Source of the DNA: Novosphingobium sp049354825
Lineage (GTDB): Bacteria; Pseudomonadota; Alphaproteobacteria; Sphingomonadales; Sphingomonadaceae
Reading direction: 5' to 3'
Length of the DNA: 64,000 nt
NCBI RefSeq assembly: GCF_049354825.1
Contig: NZ_CP186480.1
Coordinates: 2,046,001-2,110,000, forward strand
Positions 1 through 8,321 of this stretch are shown here, piece after piece (within the stretch, counting starts at the first letter, position 1; the number at the start of each line of letters is the position of its first letter). The position numbers and the translations under genes were made by a program. The notes under the pieces are model-generated. The model was not told the DNA's origin, ran no database searches, and saw only the letters and a list, made by a program, of their open reading frames with translations.

Positions 1-68
1 GGCCCGGCGAACAGGGGTTCACGGCAATCGCCCGCTTGCGGACGGTAGCCCGAACAAAGGTTTTGAAC

Positions 69-788
69 GTGGTCGCTAACACGATTTTTTCTTCGGTTCG
101 CAAGGTTGCTGTCGCAGCCGTGGCGCTCGCCGGCCTGACTGCCGCTCACCCGGCCTTCGCCGCCAGCGCCAACGCCGACATCAACGCGCCGCTGCGCGCC
201 GCCGAAGCTTCGCATACTGCCGCTCCGGCCGGTGACGAGGAATTCCGCCGGCTCTATTCAAGCTGGCAGTCGTCGAACTTCGCCGGTGCCCGCACCGCCA
301 CCACCGCTGTCGCCCCGATGGGCAGCATCTCGACGATGAGCAAGGGGATCCCGTCGCGCGCGCCCCTCGCCAGCATCACGATGTCGAGCAACTTCGGCAT
401 GCGTGAGCACCCGGTGATCGGCGGCTATCGCATGCACAAGGGCATCGACCTGCCCAGCCCGGTCGGCACCCCGATCTATGCCACCGCCGACGGTGTCGTC
501 GAACGCGCCGACTGGTTCTCGAGCTACGGCCTCTATGTCGCCATCGAGCACAGCAACGCGATCGAAACCCGCTACGGCCACATGAGCCGCATCGCGGTCG
601 CTGCTGGCCAGCAGGTCCACAAGGGCGACGTGATCGGTTACGTCGGCACCACCGGTCGCTCCACCGGCCCGCACCTTCACTACGAAGTCCGCGTCAACGG
701 CGAAGCCGTCAACCCGGTGGCCTACATGACCGACGCCGGCGCCACGCGCCTCGCCTCGGCCGACGGTTCGCAGTTCGCCCGCCGCTGA
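69..788 (+). CDS. M23 family (LytM-type) metallopeptidase, secreted
   Basis: Predicted zinc endopeptidase acting on peptidoglycan cross-bridges in the periplasm. An N-terminal signal segment runs to about the Ala-Phe-Ala-Ala site near residue 30. A low-complexity linker follows, then a LytM domain from about residue 100. Visible ligand and catalytic residues are His123 and Asp127 (HKGID), His171 (YGHMS) and His202/His204 (HLH), which is the full M23 set. The start is chosen at the GTG at 69 because AAAGG lies 8 bases upstream; TTG codons upstream are possible but less well supported. Length is 239 aa. The gene stands alone and ends at a strong terminator shared with the convergent pmbA gene. 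The substrate bond cannot be told from sequence. Confidence 0.9.
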   Translation: MVANTIFSSVRKVAVAAVALAGLTAAHPAFAASANADINAPLRAAEASHTAAPAGDEEFRRLYSSWQSSNFAGARTATTAVAPMGSISTMSKGIPSRAPLASITMSSNFGMREHPVIGGYRMHKGIDLPSPVGTPIYATADGVVERADWFSSYGLYVAIEHSNAIETRYGHMSRIAVAAGQQVHKGDVIGYVGTTGRSTGPHLHYEVRVNGEAVNPVAYMTDAGATRLASADGSQFARR

Positions 789-857
789 TACGGCAGGGCC
801 GGCCCCGGCACCCGGATCAACCGGGGCGGGGCACAAGCATCGGGGAGGATGCAGGAC

Positions 858-881
858 AAAGGCGGCTCAGGCCGCCTTTTT
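858..881. terminator. Bidirectional rho-independent terminator
   Basis: A perfect 9-bp stem (AAAGGCGGC / GCCGCCTTT) with a TCAG loop, followed by a T-run on the plus strand and preceded by A residues that serve the minus strand. It lies between the M23 peptidase gene and the convergent pmbA gene and can end both transcripts. Confidence 0.85.
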
Positions 882-902
882 CTTTGCCCCCTGCGCGGCC
901 GG

Positions 903-2249
903 TCAGTCGCCCGCGACCGTCATCCCGTCGACACGCAGCGTCGGCACGTTGACCGCGCGGTGCCATTCCAGGTCGTCCGCAGCGGACATTTGCGCGAACA
1001 TGTCGACCAGGTTGCCCGCGATGGTGAATTCGGCGACCGGCCCGGCCAGCTGGCCGCCGACGATGCGAAAGCCCGCCGCGCCGCGGCTGTAGTCGCCGGT
1101 TACCGGGTTGACGCCCTGCCCGATGAGCTCGGTCACATAGACGCCGTCGGCGATGTCGGCCATCAGCGCGGCCGGGCTGACCGTCCCCGCCACCAGGTGC
1201 AGGTTGCTGGCCCCCGCGCCGGGTGCACCGCCGCCGCCGCGCACCGCCTGGCCGGTCGGTTCACGGCCGAGCTGGCGCGCCGCGGCACTGTCCATCAGCC
1301 ATTCGCCCAGCACCCCGTCGCTGACCAGTTCGCGCTGCGCGGTGGGCAGGCCCTCGCCGTCGAACGGGCGCGAACGCAGGCCGCGGCGGCGCAGCGGATC
1401 GTCGATGATGGTGATGCCGCGCGCCAGCACCTGCTGGCCGCCGCGATCGCGCAGGAAACTGGAACCGCGCGCGATGGCGGCCCCGTTCATCGCCCCGACC
1501 AGGTGGCCCACCAGCGAATCGCCGACGCGCGGATCGAACACCACGCTCATCGGTCCCGACGTGAGGCGCCCGGGATTGAGCCGCGCCACCGCGCGCGTCC
1601 CCGCCAGCCGTCCGATCGACTCGGGATCGGCCAGGTCGGCGGCGTGGTGAGCGCTGCGCCAGGCATAGTCGCGCTGCATCGCGCCGCCCGCCCCGGCAAC
1701 GACGCTGGCCGCCAGCGAATGGCTGGTCCCGGCGTATCCGCGCACGAAGCCGTGGCTGGTTGCCAGGGCAAAGACGTTGCGCCCGGCCCCGGCGCTGCCG
1801 CCTTCCGAATTGGTAACGCCGGCAACGGCCCGTGCCGCGTCCTCGGCCGCCTCGGCGCGCTCACGCAGCGCCTGCGGGCTTGGGTCGGCGGGGTCATCGA
1901 TGTCGAGGTCGGGCGCGGCGCCGCTCAGCAGCCGGTCTTCCGGCGCGAGCCCGGCAAAGCGGTCTTCGGGCGCGGCGCGGGCCATCGCCACCGCACGCTC
2001 GGCCAGTTCGCGCAAGGCATCGGCCGACAAGTCGCTCGACCCGATCGAGGCCGAGCGCGCGCCCACGAACACGCGCAGGTCGACATGCTCGCTTTCCGAA
2101 CGCTCGACATCCTCGAGCTTGCCCAGCCGTACCGAGACCGAGTCCGAGGCGCCCCCGCCGTAAACCGCATCGGCGGCATCGGCGCCGGCAGCGCGCGCGC
2201 GCTCGACAAGGGCGTGAGCGCAATCCTGGGCGGCAGCGGCGGTCAGCAT
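903..2249 (-). CDS. pmbA: TldE/PmbA family metalloprotease subunit
   Basis: Homologue of TldE (PmbA), the partner of TldD in the TldD/E protease that trims microcin precursors and degrades CcdA-like antitoxins. The 448-aa protein has the family's N-terminal and C-terminal domains. The Gly-rich C-terminal half contains the typical GxGA and NLxLxxG patterns. It lacks the HExxxH zinc motif, as expected for the TldE rather than the TldD subunit. The start is the ATG at 2249, with GGAG six bases upstream; an in-frame upstream ATG at 2309 lacks this support. No tldD is present in this window, so the partner must be encoded elsewhere. Confidence 0.9.
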   Translation of the reverse strand: MLTAAAAQDCAHALVERARAAGADAADAVYGGGASDSVSVRLGKLEDVERSESEHVDLRVFVGARSASIGSSDLSADALRELAERAVAMARAAPEDRFAGLAPEDRLLSGAAPDLDIDDPADPSPQALRERAEAAEDAARAVAGVTNSEGGSAGAGRNVFALATSHGFVRGYAGTSHSLAASVVAGAGGAMQRDYAWRSAHHAADLADPESIGRLAGTRAVARLNPGRLTSGPMSVVFDPRVGDSLVGHLVGAMNGAAIARGSSFLRDRGGQQVLARGITIIDDPLRRRGLRSRPFDGEGLPTAQRELVSDGVLGEWLMDSAAARQLGREPTGQAVRGGGGAPGAGASNLHLVAGTVSPAALMADIADGVYVTELIGQGVNPVTGDYSRGAAGFRIVGGQLAGPVAEFTIAGNLVDMFAQMSAADDLEWHRAVNVPTLRVDGMTVAGD

Positions 2250-2339
2250 CGAGAACTCCGGATCGCGGGGTAGAAGCGCCGATCTAGGGTCCGGGGCCGC
2301 GAACGGCAATGCGCGCGGGGCGGCGCCCGCGCAAAAGCG

Positions 2340-2717
2340 TCAGCGGCCGAAGGCCAGCGCCAGCACCTTGAACACGCCGGTGACGACGAAGGGCAGCCCG
2401 ATCGCCAACAGCCACAGCGCGATCATGTCGCGGCGAAATCGCGGCGCCAGCGCCGGGTCGGCGGCCTGGACCGCGTCGAGCCGCCCCCACCGGCGTTCGA
2501 AACGGCGGCAGGCGGGAATGATGGCGATCACCAGCACGACCAGCGCGAAATAGGGCAGCATCGACGTACCCTCGGCATGAAGGGCGCTCATCGTGACGAA
2601 AATCTGCAGCGCGGTGTAGACCAGCAGCGCCCACGCCACCGCGTTCGACATCCGCTTGCGCCAGTCGATCGCGCGAACCGGCGCGGCGTCTTCGTAGCTG
2701 TGGTCGAGCGTTGCCAT
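2340..2717 (-). CDS. Small membrane protein of unknown function
   Basis: A 125-aa protein I do not recognise as a named family. A charged N-terminus (residues 1-22) is followed by a hydrophobic helix (about 24-45), a second (about 53-68), an acidic/basic loop, and a third (about 97-120). This predicts three membrane passes. The ATG at 2717 is preceded by AAGGGGA at good spacing, which supports translation. It is divergent from lptB with about 165 bp between the starts, so the two may share a promoter region. No catalytic motif is visible. Confidence 0.65.
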   Translation of the reverse strand: MATLDHSYEDAAPVRAIDWRKRMSNAVAWALLVYTALQIFVTMSALHAEGTSMLPYFALVVLVIAIIPACRRFERRWGRLDAVQAADPALAPRFRRDMIALWLLAIGLPFVVTGVFKVLALAFGR

Positions 2718-2883
2718 CGAACGTCCCCTTTTGTCCCTCGGGCACTAAACACCACCCGGGCAGCGCGATCAACCCCGCGCCGGACGGGATGCCGCCGCCG
2801 CGCGCCCCGGCCATGCACAAACCTTGCCAGTCGGCGCCAAGCACGCTTGCGGCGCTTTCGCCGCGGACGTAAAACGCCGCGGC

Positions 2884-3666
2884 ATGACCGACACCGAAAC
2901 GCTGCCGCGCCCCGAGGCTCCACAGGATCCAGCCGTCGCCGCGGCGGGCGGGCTGGAAGTGATCTCGATCGCGAAGAGCTATGACAAGCGCGCGGTCCTG
3001 ACCGACATCTCGCTGTCGGTCGCCAAGGGCGAGGTGCTGGGCCTGCTGGGCCCCAACGGCGCCGGCAAGACCACCTGCTTCTACTCGATAATGGGCCTGG
3101 TACGCCCGGATTCGGGCCGCATCCTGATGGACGGCGTCGACGTCACGCGCCTGCCGATGTACCGCCGCGCGATCCTGGGGCTGGGCTACCTGCCGCAGGA
3201 AACCAGCATCTTTCGCGGCATGACGGTGGAACAGAACATCGGCTGCGTCCTCGAACTGGTCGAGCCCGACCGCGACGTGCGCGCCCAGGAACTGGAACGC
3301 CTGCTCGACGAATTCGGCCTTACCCGGCTGCGCGGCAGCCCGGCGATGGCACTGTCGGGCGGCGAACGCCGCCGCGCCGAGATTGCCCGCGCGCTGGCCG
3401 CCAAGCCATCGATCATGCTGCTGGACGAACCGTTCGCCGGCATCGACCCGTTGTCGATCAGCGACATCCGCGACCTGGTGAAGGACCTCAAGGGCCGCGG
3501 CATCGGCGTTCTGATCACCGACCACAACGTGCGCGAAACGCTCGACATCTGCGACAAGGGCACGATCATCTACGGCGGCCAGGTGCTGTTCTCGGGCAGC
3601 CCGGCTGACCTGGTGGCCGACGAAAACGTGCGGCGCCTCTACCTGGGCGAGGGTTTTACCTTATGA
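2884..3666 (+). CDS. lptB: LPS export ABC transporter ATP-binding protein LptB
   Basis: Cytoplasmic ATPase that powers LptFG extraction of lipopolysaccharide from the inner membrane. The 260-aa protein has Walker A GPNGAGKT (56-63), the signature LSGGERRR (157-164), Walker B IMLLDEP (177-183) and the H-loop His214. The family hallmark GLGYLPQETSIFRG is present. The start at 2884 (MTDTETL) fits family length; the reading frame extends 60 bases further upstream to 2824 without extra conserved sequence. It is followed by rpoN, a classic alphaproteobacterial pair, but lptA/lptC are not upstream. A 33-bp hairpin separates it from rpoN. Confidence 0.95.
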   Translation: MTDTETLPRPEAPQDPAVAAAGGLEVISIAKSYDKRAVLTDISLSVAKGEVLGLLGPNGAGKTTCFYSIMGLVRPDSGRILMDGVDVTRLPMYRRAILGLGYLPQETSIFRGMTVEQNIGCVLELVEPDRDVRAQELERLLDEFGLTRLRGSPAMALSGGERRRAEIARALAAKPSIMLLDEPFAGIDPLSISDIRDLVKDLKGRGIGVLITDHNVRETLDICDKGTIIYGGQVLFSGSPADLVADENVRRLYLGEGFTL

Positions 3667-3718
3667 TTTGCCGGCCTCTTGCGGGCCGGTCGCCTAGCCA
3701 GTCTGTCGGCGGCCGGAC

Positions 3719-3800
3719 CCGTGGCCAGCCCGCGCCCCCGCCCTGCCGCCCCTCAGGGTACACTCGTGGGCGGCAGGGCGGGGGCGCGGGCTGGCCACGG
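3719..3800. repeat. 33-bp perfect inverted repeat (hairpin) between lptB and rpoN
   Basis: Left arm 3719-3751 and right arm 3768-3800 are exact reverse complements over 33 bp, with a 16-base loop (3752-3767). The arms are almost pure G+C and contain no T-run after the stem, so it is not a canonical terminator. It occupies the middle of the 187-bp gap between lptB and rpoN. Possible roles are an mRNA processing or stability element, or a REP/MITE-like dispersed repeat. I saw no second copy in this window. Confidence 0.9.
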
Positions 3801-3853
3801 CGCGCGGGAATGCCATGGCGGCGAGGTGACAGCTCCCAAGACCCGCGCAGGAA

Positions 3854-5317
3854 ATGACCCTCGCCCCGCGCCTTGACCTGCGGCAATCGCAATCGCTGGT
3901 GATGACGCCGCAATTGCAGCAGGCGATCAAGCTGCTGGCGCTGTCCAACCTCGAGCTGGAAGGCGTGCTGGCGGACGCGGCGGCTGCCAATCCCTTGCTC
4001 GAGGTCGGCGGCGGCGAGGCCGAAGCCAGCGACAGCGATGCGCCCGAGGCGCGGCGCACGACGCTTGAATCCTCGCCCGTCGACCAGCTGATCGGCGAGG
4101 GCCGCGTCGACGAGGACCGCCCGCTGGACTGGGACGGCGCCGCCGCCCGCGAAGCCGAAAGCGGCGACTGGTCGGCAGAACTGCGCATGGCCGCCGCCGC
4201 TGACGCACCCGACGCCGGTGAGCGCGGCGGCGGCACGACGCTGGCCGACCACCTCCACGCCCAGGTCGCCGCCGAGCGCGGCGACGCCGCAACCAAGGCG
4301 CTCGCCCACGCGCTGGCCGACCAGCTTGACGAGGCCGGCTACCTGCCGCTGCCGCTGGGCGAGGCGCTGCCCGGTGCGGAACCCGCCGAGGCGGAGGCGG
4401 CACTGGCGCTGCTGCAGCGGCTCGATCCCGCCGGGGTCGGCGCGCGCAGCTTGTCCGAATGCCTGGCGCTGCAGGCCAAGGACGCCGACCGCTACGATCC
4501 GTGCATGGCGCGCCTGATCTACAACCTAGACCTGGTGGCGCGCGGCGAATTCGCCCGCCTGCGGCGGATGTGCGACGTCGACGACGAGGATTTCGCCGAC
4601 ATGCTGGCCGAACTGCGCGGCTACGACCCCAAGCCCGGACTGCGCTTCGGCGCCTCCGATGGCGAGGCGGTGACGCCCGACGTGCTGGTCCACCCGCGTG
4701 CCGACGGGGGCTGGGACATCGAGCTCAACCAGGCGACGCTGCCGCGGCTGGTGGTCAACCGCTCCTATTACGTCGAACTGAAGGGCGCCTGCGACGACAA
4801 GGCCGGACGCGCCTGGCTGTCGGACAAGCTCGCCGACGCGAACTGGCTGGTAAAGGCGCTGGACCAGCGCGCGCGCACGATCTTGAAAGTGGCGAGCGAA
4901 GTGGTGAAGCGGCAGGACGGGTACTTCCGTCACGGCGTCTCGCAGCTGCGGCCGCTGACGTTGCGCACGGTGGCCGAGGCGGTGGCGCTGCACGAATCGA
5001 CCGTCAGCCGGGTCACCTCGAACAAGTACCTCGCCTGCCCGCGCGGCACCCGCGAACTCAAGTTCTTCTTCACCTCCGGCGTCGCCTCGGCCGGCAGCAG
5101 CGAGGGCGCCGCGGCCGAGGCGGTCAAGGCCGCGATCCGCAAGCTGATCGATGCCGAGGATCCCAAGGCCATCCTTTCCGACGATGCGCTGGTCGACCTG
5201 CTCAAGGCGCAGGGGTTCGACCTGGCCCGCCGTACGGTGGCCAAGTACCGCGAGGCGATCGGGCTGGGCAGCAGCGTCCAGCGCCGCCGCCACAAGGCCC
5301 TGGTCGGCGCGCGCTAG
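3854..5317 (+). CDS. rpoN: RNA polymerase sigma-54 factor
   Basis: Sigma factor for -24/-12 promoters that need AAA+ activators. The 487-aa protein opens with region I (LRQSQSLVMTPQLQQAI, near residues 9-25). It has an acidic region II and the core-binding region, then the DNA-binding part with the helix-turn-helix. The RpoN box ARRTVAKYRE is at 458-467. AGGAA abuts the ATG directly, which is tight spacing. The gene follows lptB after the large hairpin and overlaps the stop of the convergent DUF937 gene by four bases. Confidence 0.96.
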   Translation: MTLAPRLDLRQSQSLVMTPQLQQAIKLLALSNLELEGVLADAAAANPLLEVGGGEAEASDSDAPEARRTTLESSPVDQLIGEGRVDEDRPLDWDGAAAREAESGDWSAELRMAAAADAPDAGERGGGTTLADHLHAQVAAERGDAATKALAHALADQLDEAGYLPLPLGEALPGAEPAEAEAALALLQRLDPAGVGARSLSECLALQAKDADRYDPCMARLIYNLDLVARGEFARLRRMCDVDDEDFADMLAELRGYDPKPGLRFGASDGEAVTPDVLVHPRADGGWDIELNQATLPRLVVNRSYYVELKGACDDKAGRAWLSDKLADANWLVKALDQRARTILKVASEVVKRQDGYFRHGVSQLRPLTLRTVAEAVALHESTVSRVTSNKYLACPRGTRELKFFFTSGVASAGSSEGAAAEAVKAAIRKLIDAEDPKAILSDDALVDLLKAQGFDLARRTVAKYREAIGLGSSVQRRRHKALVGAR

Positions 5318-5868
5318 CGCCGGCTCGCCAGGATCTGTCCGGCTGCGCCGATGATCTGGCCGAGCAGGCCGCCGCCGCCGGTGGCCCCGCCCAGGACCGA
5401 GCCGAGCGCGCCGCCAAGGCCCCCACCCCCTCCGGCGGCGGCGCCGGCCGTTCCGCCCGCCGAGCGCTTCATCACGTAACCGCCGACAATCATCGCCAGG
5501 ATCGGCAGCATCTTCTTGAGCAACGCCGGGTCGACGCCGCTTTGCGTCGCGGCATCGGCGGCGACCGCACGGCTGGTATCCTTGGAGCCGAAGATGTGGC
5601 CGAGAATCTCGTTACCCTTGCCGGTATCGGTCGCTTCCGGGCCGGCGGCGTTATCGAGCAGGCCGCCGCCGCCCATGCCGCCCAGCGCGCCGATCAACGC
5701 GCCCAGCCCGCCTGCGCCGCCGCCGCCCGCAACCGGCTGGTGGAACGCGGTGAGCACTGCGGGCAGCAGCGCACCGGCGCCGGCCTCGGCCGTCGTTTCG
5801 TCGATACCGAGTTCGCGCGCGATTGCGGGAATGGCGCCGGTCTCGGCAAGCATGCTGGTGGTATCCAT
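5314..5868 (-). CDS. DUF937 (YidB-like) domain protein
   Basis: A 184-aa protein with an N-terminal DUF937-type region (residues about 1-130, including the GNEILGHIFGS segment and a helical PALLKKMLPILAMIVGGY stretch). A low-complexity glycine/alanine tail follows. The function of the family is not established. The start is the ATG at 5868 (MDTTSML), because upstream codons in this frame overlap the neighbouring HNH gene and show no family similarity. It lies 65 bp downstream of the HNH gene on the same strand and converges with rpoN, with stop codons overlapping. Confidence 0.75.
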   Translation of the reverse strand: MDTTSMLAETGAIPAIARELGIDETTAEAGAGALLPAVLTAFHQPVAGGGGAGGLGALIGALGGMGGGGLLDNAAGPEATDTGKGNEILGHIFGSKDTSRAVAADAATQSGVDPALLKKMLPILAMIVGGYVMKRSAGGTAGAAAGGGGGLGGALGSVLGGATGGGGLLGQIIGAAGQILASRR

Positions 5869-5933
5869 GGGGTAAGGCCTTCGCTTTGCCAGGGGGATGC
5901 TTGGCAATCGCGCCGCCGCGCGAATGGTTCCGC

Positions 5934-6542
5934 TCAGGCTTCCAGCTCGACGTCCCAGTACAGCCAGTCGCGCCAGGTCTCGTGCAGGTAGTTGGGCGGA
6001 AAGCCGCGCCCGCGTTCCTGCAATTGCCAGTTGGTCGGGCGGATCGGCTCCAGCAGCAGCGGCATGTGCGCCTGTTTCGGCGTGCGCCCGCCCTTGCGCA
6101 GGTTGCACGGCGCGCAGGCGGTGGCGACGTTTTCCCAGCTGGTCTTGCCGCCCAGCCGGCGCGGGACGACATGGTCGAAGGTCAGGTTGTGAGGGCTGCC
6201 GCAATACTGGCAGCAGAACCGGTCGCGCAGGAACACGTTGAAACGGGTGAAGGCGGGAAACTGGCTGGGCCGCACGAACTGGCGCAGCGCAATCACCGAC
6301 GGGATCGGCATGGCCCAGCTTGGGCTGTGGACTTCGCGGGCGTAACTGGCGACGATGTCGACGCGCTCGAGGAATACCGCCTTGATCGCGGTCTGCCACG
6401 GCCACAGGCTGAGCGGATAATAGGAGAGCGGGGTATAATCGGCGTTGAGGACCAGCGCAGGGCAATCGGACAAGTGGCGGGAGGGATCACCCTCGGCGCT
6501 GCGGAACCGGGCCGCGCGCGCGATCACCTCCTCGCGAAGCAT
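5934..6542 (-). CDS. HNH endonuclease family protein
   Basis: A 202-aa protein with a C-terminal HNH domain. Two zinc-knuckle pairs, CQYC (111-114) and CAPC (143-146), flank the catalytic DH (123-124) and Asn138. The N-terminal half (PLSYYPLSLWPWQTAIK) is the conserved region of the free-standing HNH proteins common in alphaproteobacteria and cyanobacteria. The start at 6542 is preceded by GGAG. There is no sign of a mobile element, intron or restriction partner around it, so it is more likely a housekeeping nuclease of unknown target than a homing enzyme. Confidence 0.88.
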   Translation of the reverse strand: MLREEVIARAARFRSAEGDPSRHLSDCPALVLNADYTPLSYYPLSLWPWQTAIKAVFLERVDIVASYAREVHSPSWAMPIPSVIALRQFVRPSQFPAFTRFNVFLRDRFCCQYCGSPHNLTFDHVVPRRLGGKTSWENVATACAPCNLRKGGRTPKQAHMPLLLEPIRPTNWQLQERGRGFPPNYLHETWRDWLYWDVELEA

Positions 6543-6679
6543 GGCTCCGTCTGGCCGGGATTTATGACGTCCGCGCGACAGTTCATGGCGCAAATGCAGC
6601 ATGGCGGCGGCGGAGCGGTCAAGCCGCCCACTAGTCTGTGCGCAATTCTGTCCACAGGGCGGTGCCGAGATGCAACGCC

Positions 6680-7525
6680 GTGACCGTAACGCGGTTCGCC
6701 CCCAGCCCGAACGGCCCGCTGCACCTTGGTCACGCTTACGCGGCCCTTGTCGCGCATGACCGCGCCCGGCGCGATGGCGGGCGGTTCCGGCTTCGCATCG
6801 AGGACATCGACGGGGCGCGCAGCCGCGCCGCACTGGCCGGCGAGTTCGCCACTGACCTCGCGTGGCTGGGGCTGCGCCCCGACGGCGCGGCGATCCGCCA
6901 ATCGCAGCGCAGCGCCGCGCACCTGGCCGCGGGCGAGGCACTCAAGGCCGCCGGCCTGCTTTACCCCTGCACCTGCACCCGCGCCGAGATCGCAGCCGCA
7001 GCGTCCGTCCACGGGCCCGACGGCCCGGTCTATCCGGGCACCTGCAAGGGCCGCACCGACAATCCCGACGGCGCGGCCTGGCGGCTCGACATGGCCGAAG
7101 CGGTGCGCCGCGCCGGGCCGCTGACCTGGCTGGACGAGTTGCACGGGACCCAGCACGCCGCGCCCGAAACGCTCGGCGACGTCGTGCTGCTGCGCAAGGA
7201 TGCGCCGGCAAGCTATCACCTGGCGGTCGTGCTCGACGACGCGGCGGACGGCATCACGCACGTCACCCGCGGTGCCGACCTGTTCGCGGCGACGCACGTC
7301 CACCGCCTGCTGATCGCGCTGCTGGGCGTGCCGGTGCCGGTCTGGCACCATCACCCGGTCCTGCTTGGCCCCGACGGCCGCAAGCTGGCCAAACGCCGCG
7401 GCGCGGTGGGGATCGCCGACCTCAGGCGCGCGGACGGCGACGGGCCGGCGCTGGCAGAAGCGCTGCGCGCGCACCGCTTCCCCGCTGGCATTTCGCTGTC
7501 CGAAGGCCTAGATATCGCGCCATGA
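6680..7525 (+). CDS. gluQ: Glutamyl-Q tRNA(Asp) synthetase
   Basis: Truncated GluRS-like enzyme that activates glutamate and attaches it to queuosine at position 34 of tRNA(Asp). The 281-aa protein has only the catalytic half of GluRS: HLGH (15-18), a KLAKR version of the KMSKS loop near the C-terminus, and a Cys-rich segment (LYPCTCT). It lacks the anticodon-binding domain, as expected. GTG at 6680 is chosen since family members start just before VTRFAPSP; GTG codons at 6662 and 6638 are alternatives. Its stop overlaps the next gene's ATG (ATGA), indicating translational coupling. Confidence 0.92.
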   Translation: MTVTRFAPSPNGPLHLGHAYAALVAHDRARRDGGRFRLRIEDIDGARSRAALAGEFATDLAWLGLRPDGAAIRQSQRSAAHLAAGEALKAAGLLYPCTCTRAEIAAAASVHGPDGPVYPGTCKGRTDNPDGAAWRLDMAEAVRRAGPLTWLDELHGTQHAAPETLGDVVLLRKDAPASYHLAVVLDDAADGITHVTRGADLFAATHVHRLLIALLGVPVPVWHHHPVLLGPDGRKLAKRRGAVGIADLRRADGDGPALAEALRAHRFPAGISLSEGLDIAP

Positions 7526-7752
7526 AGATCCTTCTCATCATCGTGATGGTCGGGCTGGTGGCCATGGCGGTCTACAGCCTGATCCGCGGCATCGTCGCCT
7601 TCCTGCAGGCCTCGAGGGACGACCTTGCGCGCGACCCCGCGCTGGGGCCGAGTCCGTCGCAGCTGATGCAGAACAAGATGATGATGAACCGCATCATGTT
7701 CCAGGCCGGCGCAGTCCTGGTCGCGGCGCTGCTGCTCGCCGTCGCCAGTTAG
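7522..7752 (+). CDS. HIG1 domain / twin-transmembrane small protein
   Basis: A 76-aa protein with two hydrophobic helices (about residues 3-27 and 58-75) joined by a loop containing SQLMQNKMMMNRIMFQ. This is the layout of bacterial HIG1-domain proteins, which in other systems associate with respiratory complexes. It overlaps gluQ by ATGA, and its TAG shares one base with the GTG of the cobalamin adenosyltransferase gene, so the three form a tightly coupled unit. The role here is inferred from the family only. Confidence 0.8.
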   Translation: MKILLIIVMVGLVAMAVYSLIRGIVAFLQASRDDLARDPALGPSPSQLMQNKMMMNRIMFQAGAVLVAALLLAVAS

Positions 7753-8321
7753 TGGTCAAGCTCAACCGGATTTACACGCGCACCGGCGACGACGGCACGA
7801 CCGGGCTGGTCGACGGTTCGCGCTGCCCCAAGCACGCGGCGCGGATGGAAGCGATCGGCGCGGTGGACGAGGTCAACAGCGCGATCGGTTTCGCTGCCCT
7901 GGCGGCGGGCGATCACGCCGCGGCGCTGACGCGGATCCAGAACGACCTGTTCGATCTTGGCGCCGACCTTGCGACCCCGGGCGAGGACTTCACCCCCGGC
8001 GACATGACGCTGCGGATCGTCGAGGCGCAGTGGCGCTGGCTGGAAACGGCGATCGACGGGCTGAACGAGGCGCTGTCACCGCTGACCAGCTTCATCCTGC
8101 CGGGCGGCGGCGAGGGCGCGGCGCGCGTTCACATGGCGCGGGCCGGCGCCCGCCGGGCCGAGCGTGCGATGACCGCGCTGGCCGCGGCCGAGCCGGTCAA
8201 CCCGGCGGCGCTGGCCTATATCAACCGGCTTTCGGACTATCTGTTCGTGCTTGCGCGCGCGCTTAACGACGGCGGTGCGGGCGACGTCCTGTGGGTGCCG
8301 GGGGCATCGCGCAAAGGCTAG
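7752..8321 (+). CDS. PduO-type ATP:cob(I)alamin adenosyltransferase
   Basis: Transfers the adenosyl group of ATP to cob(I)alamin to make coenzyme B12. The 189-aa protein has the N-terminal substrate motif TRTGDDGTTGL, the family segment GAVDEVNSAIGF, and the C-terminal INRLSDYLFVLAR helix. The start is a GTG whose first base is the last base of the upstream TAG. No B12 riboswitch is seen upstream, so control probably comes from the gluQ-side promoter. It converges with holA and the stop codons overlap by four bases. Confidence 0.93.
   Translation: MVKLNRIYTRTGDDGTTGLVDGSRCPKHAARMEAIGAVDEVNSAIGFAALAAGDHAAALTRIQNDLFDLGADLATPGEDFTPGDMTLRIVEAQWRWLETAIDGLNEALSPLTSFILPGGGEGAARVHMARAGARRAERAMTALAAAEPVNPAALAYINRLSDYLFVLARALNDGGAGDVLWVPGASRKG

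Noticed and set aside
849..2273. Long plus-strand frame opposite pmbA (474 codons)
   Set aside because: It is antisense to a well-supported gene, is rich in Arg/His/Ala/Gly as expected from GC-rich codon shadowing, and matches no family.
5934..6542. HNH gene as a mobile intron or restriction element
   Set aside because: No intron ends, methyltransferase or integrase accompany it, and composition matches the neighbours.
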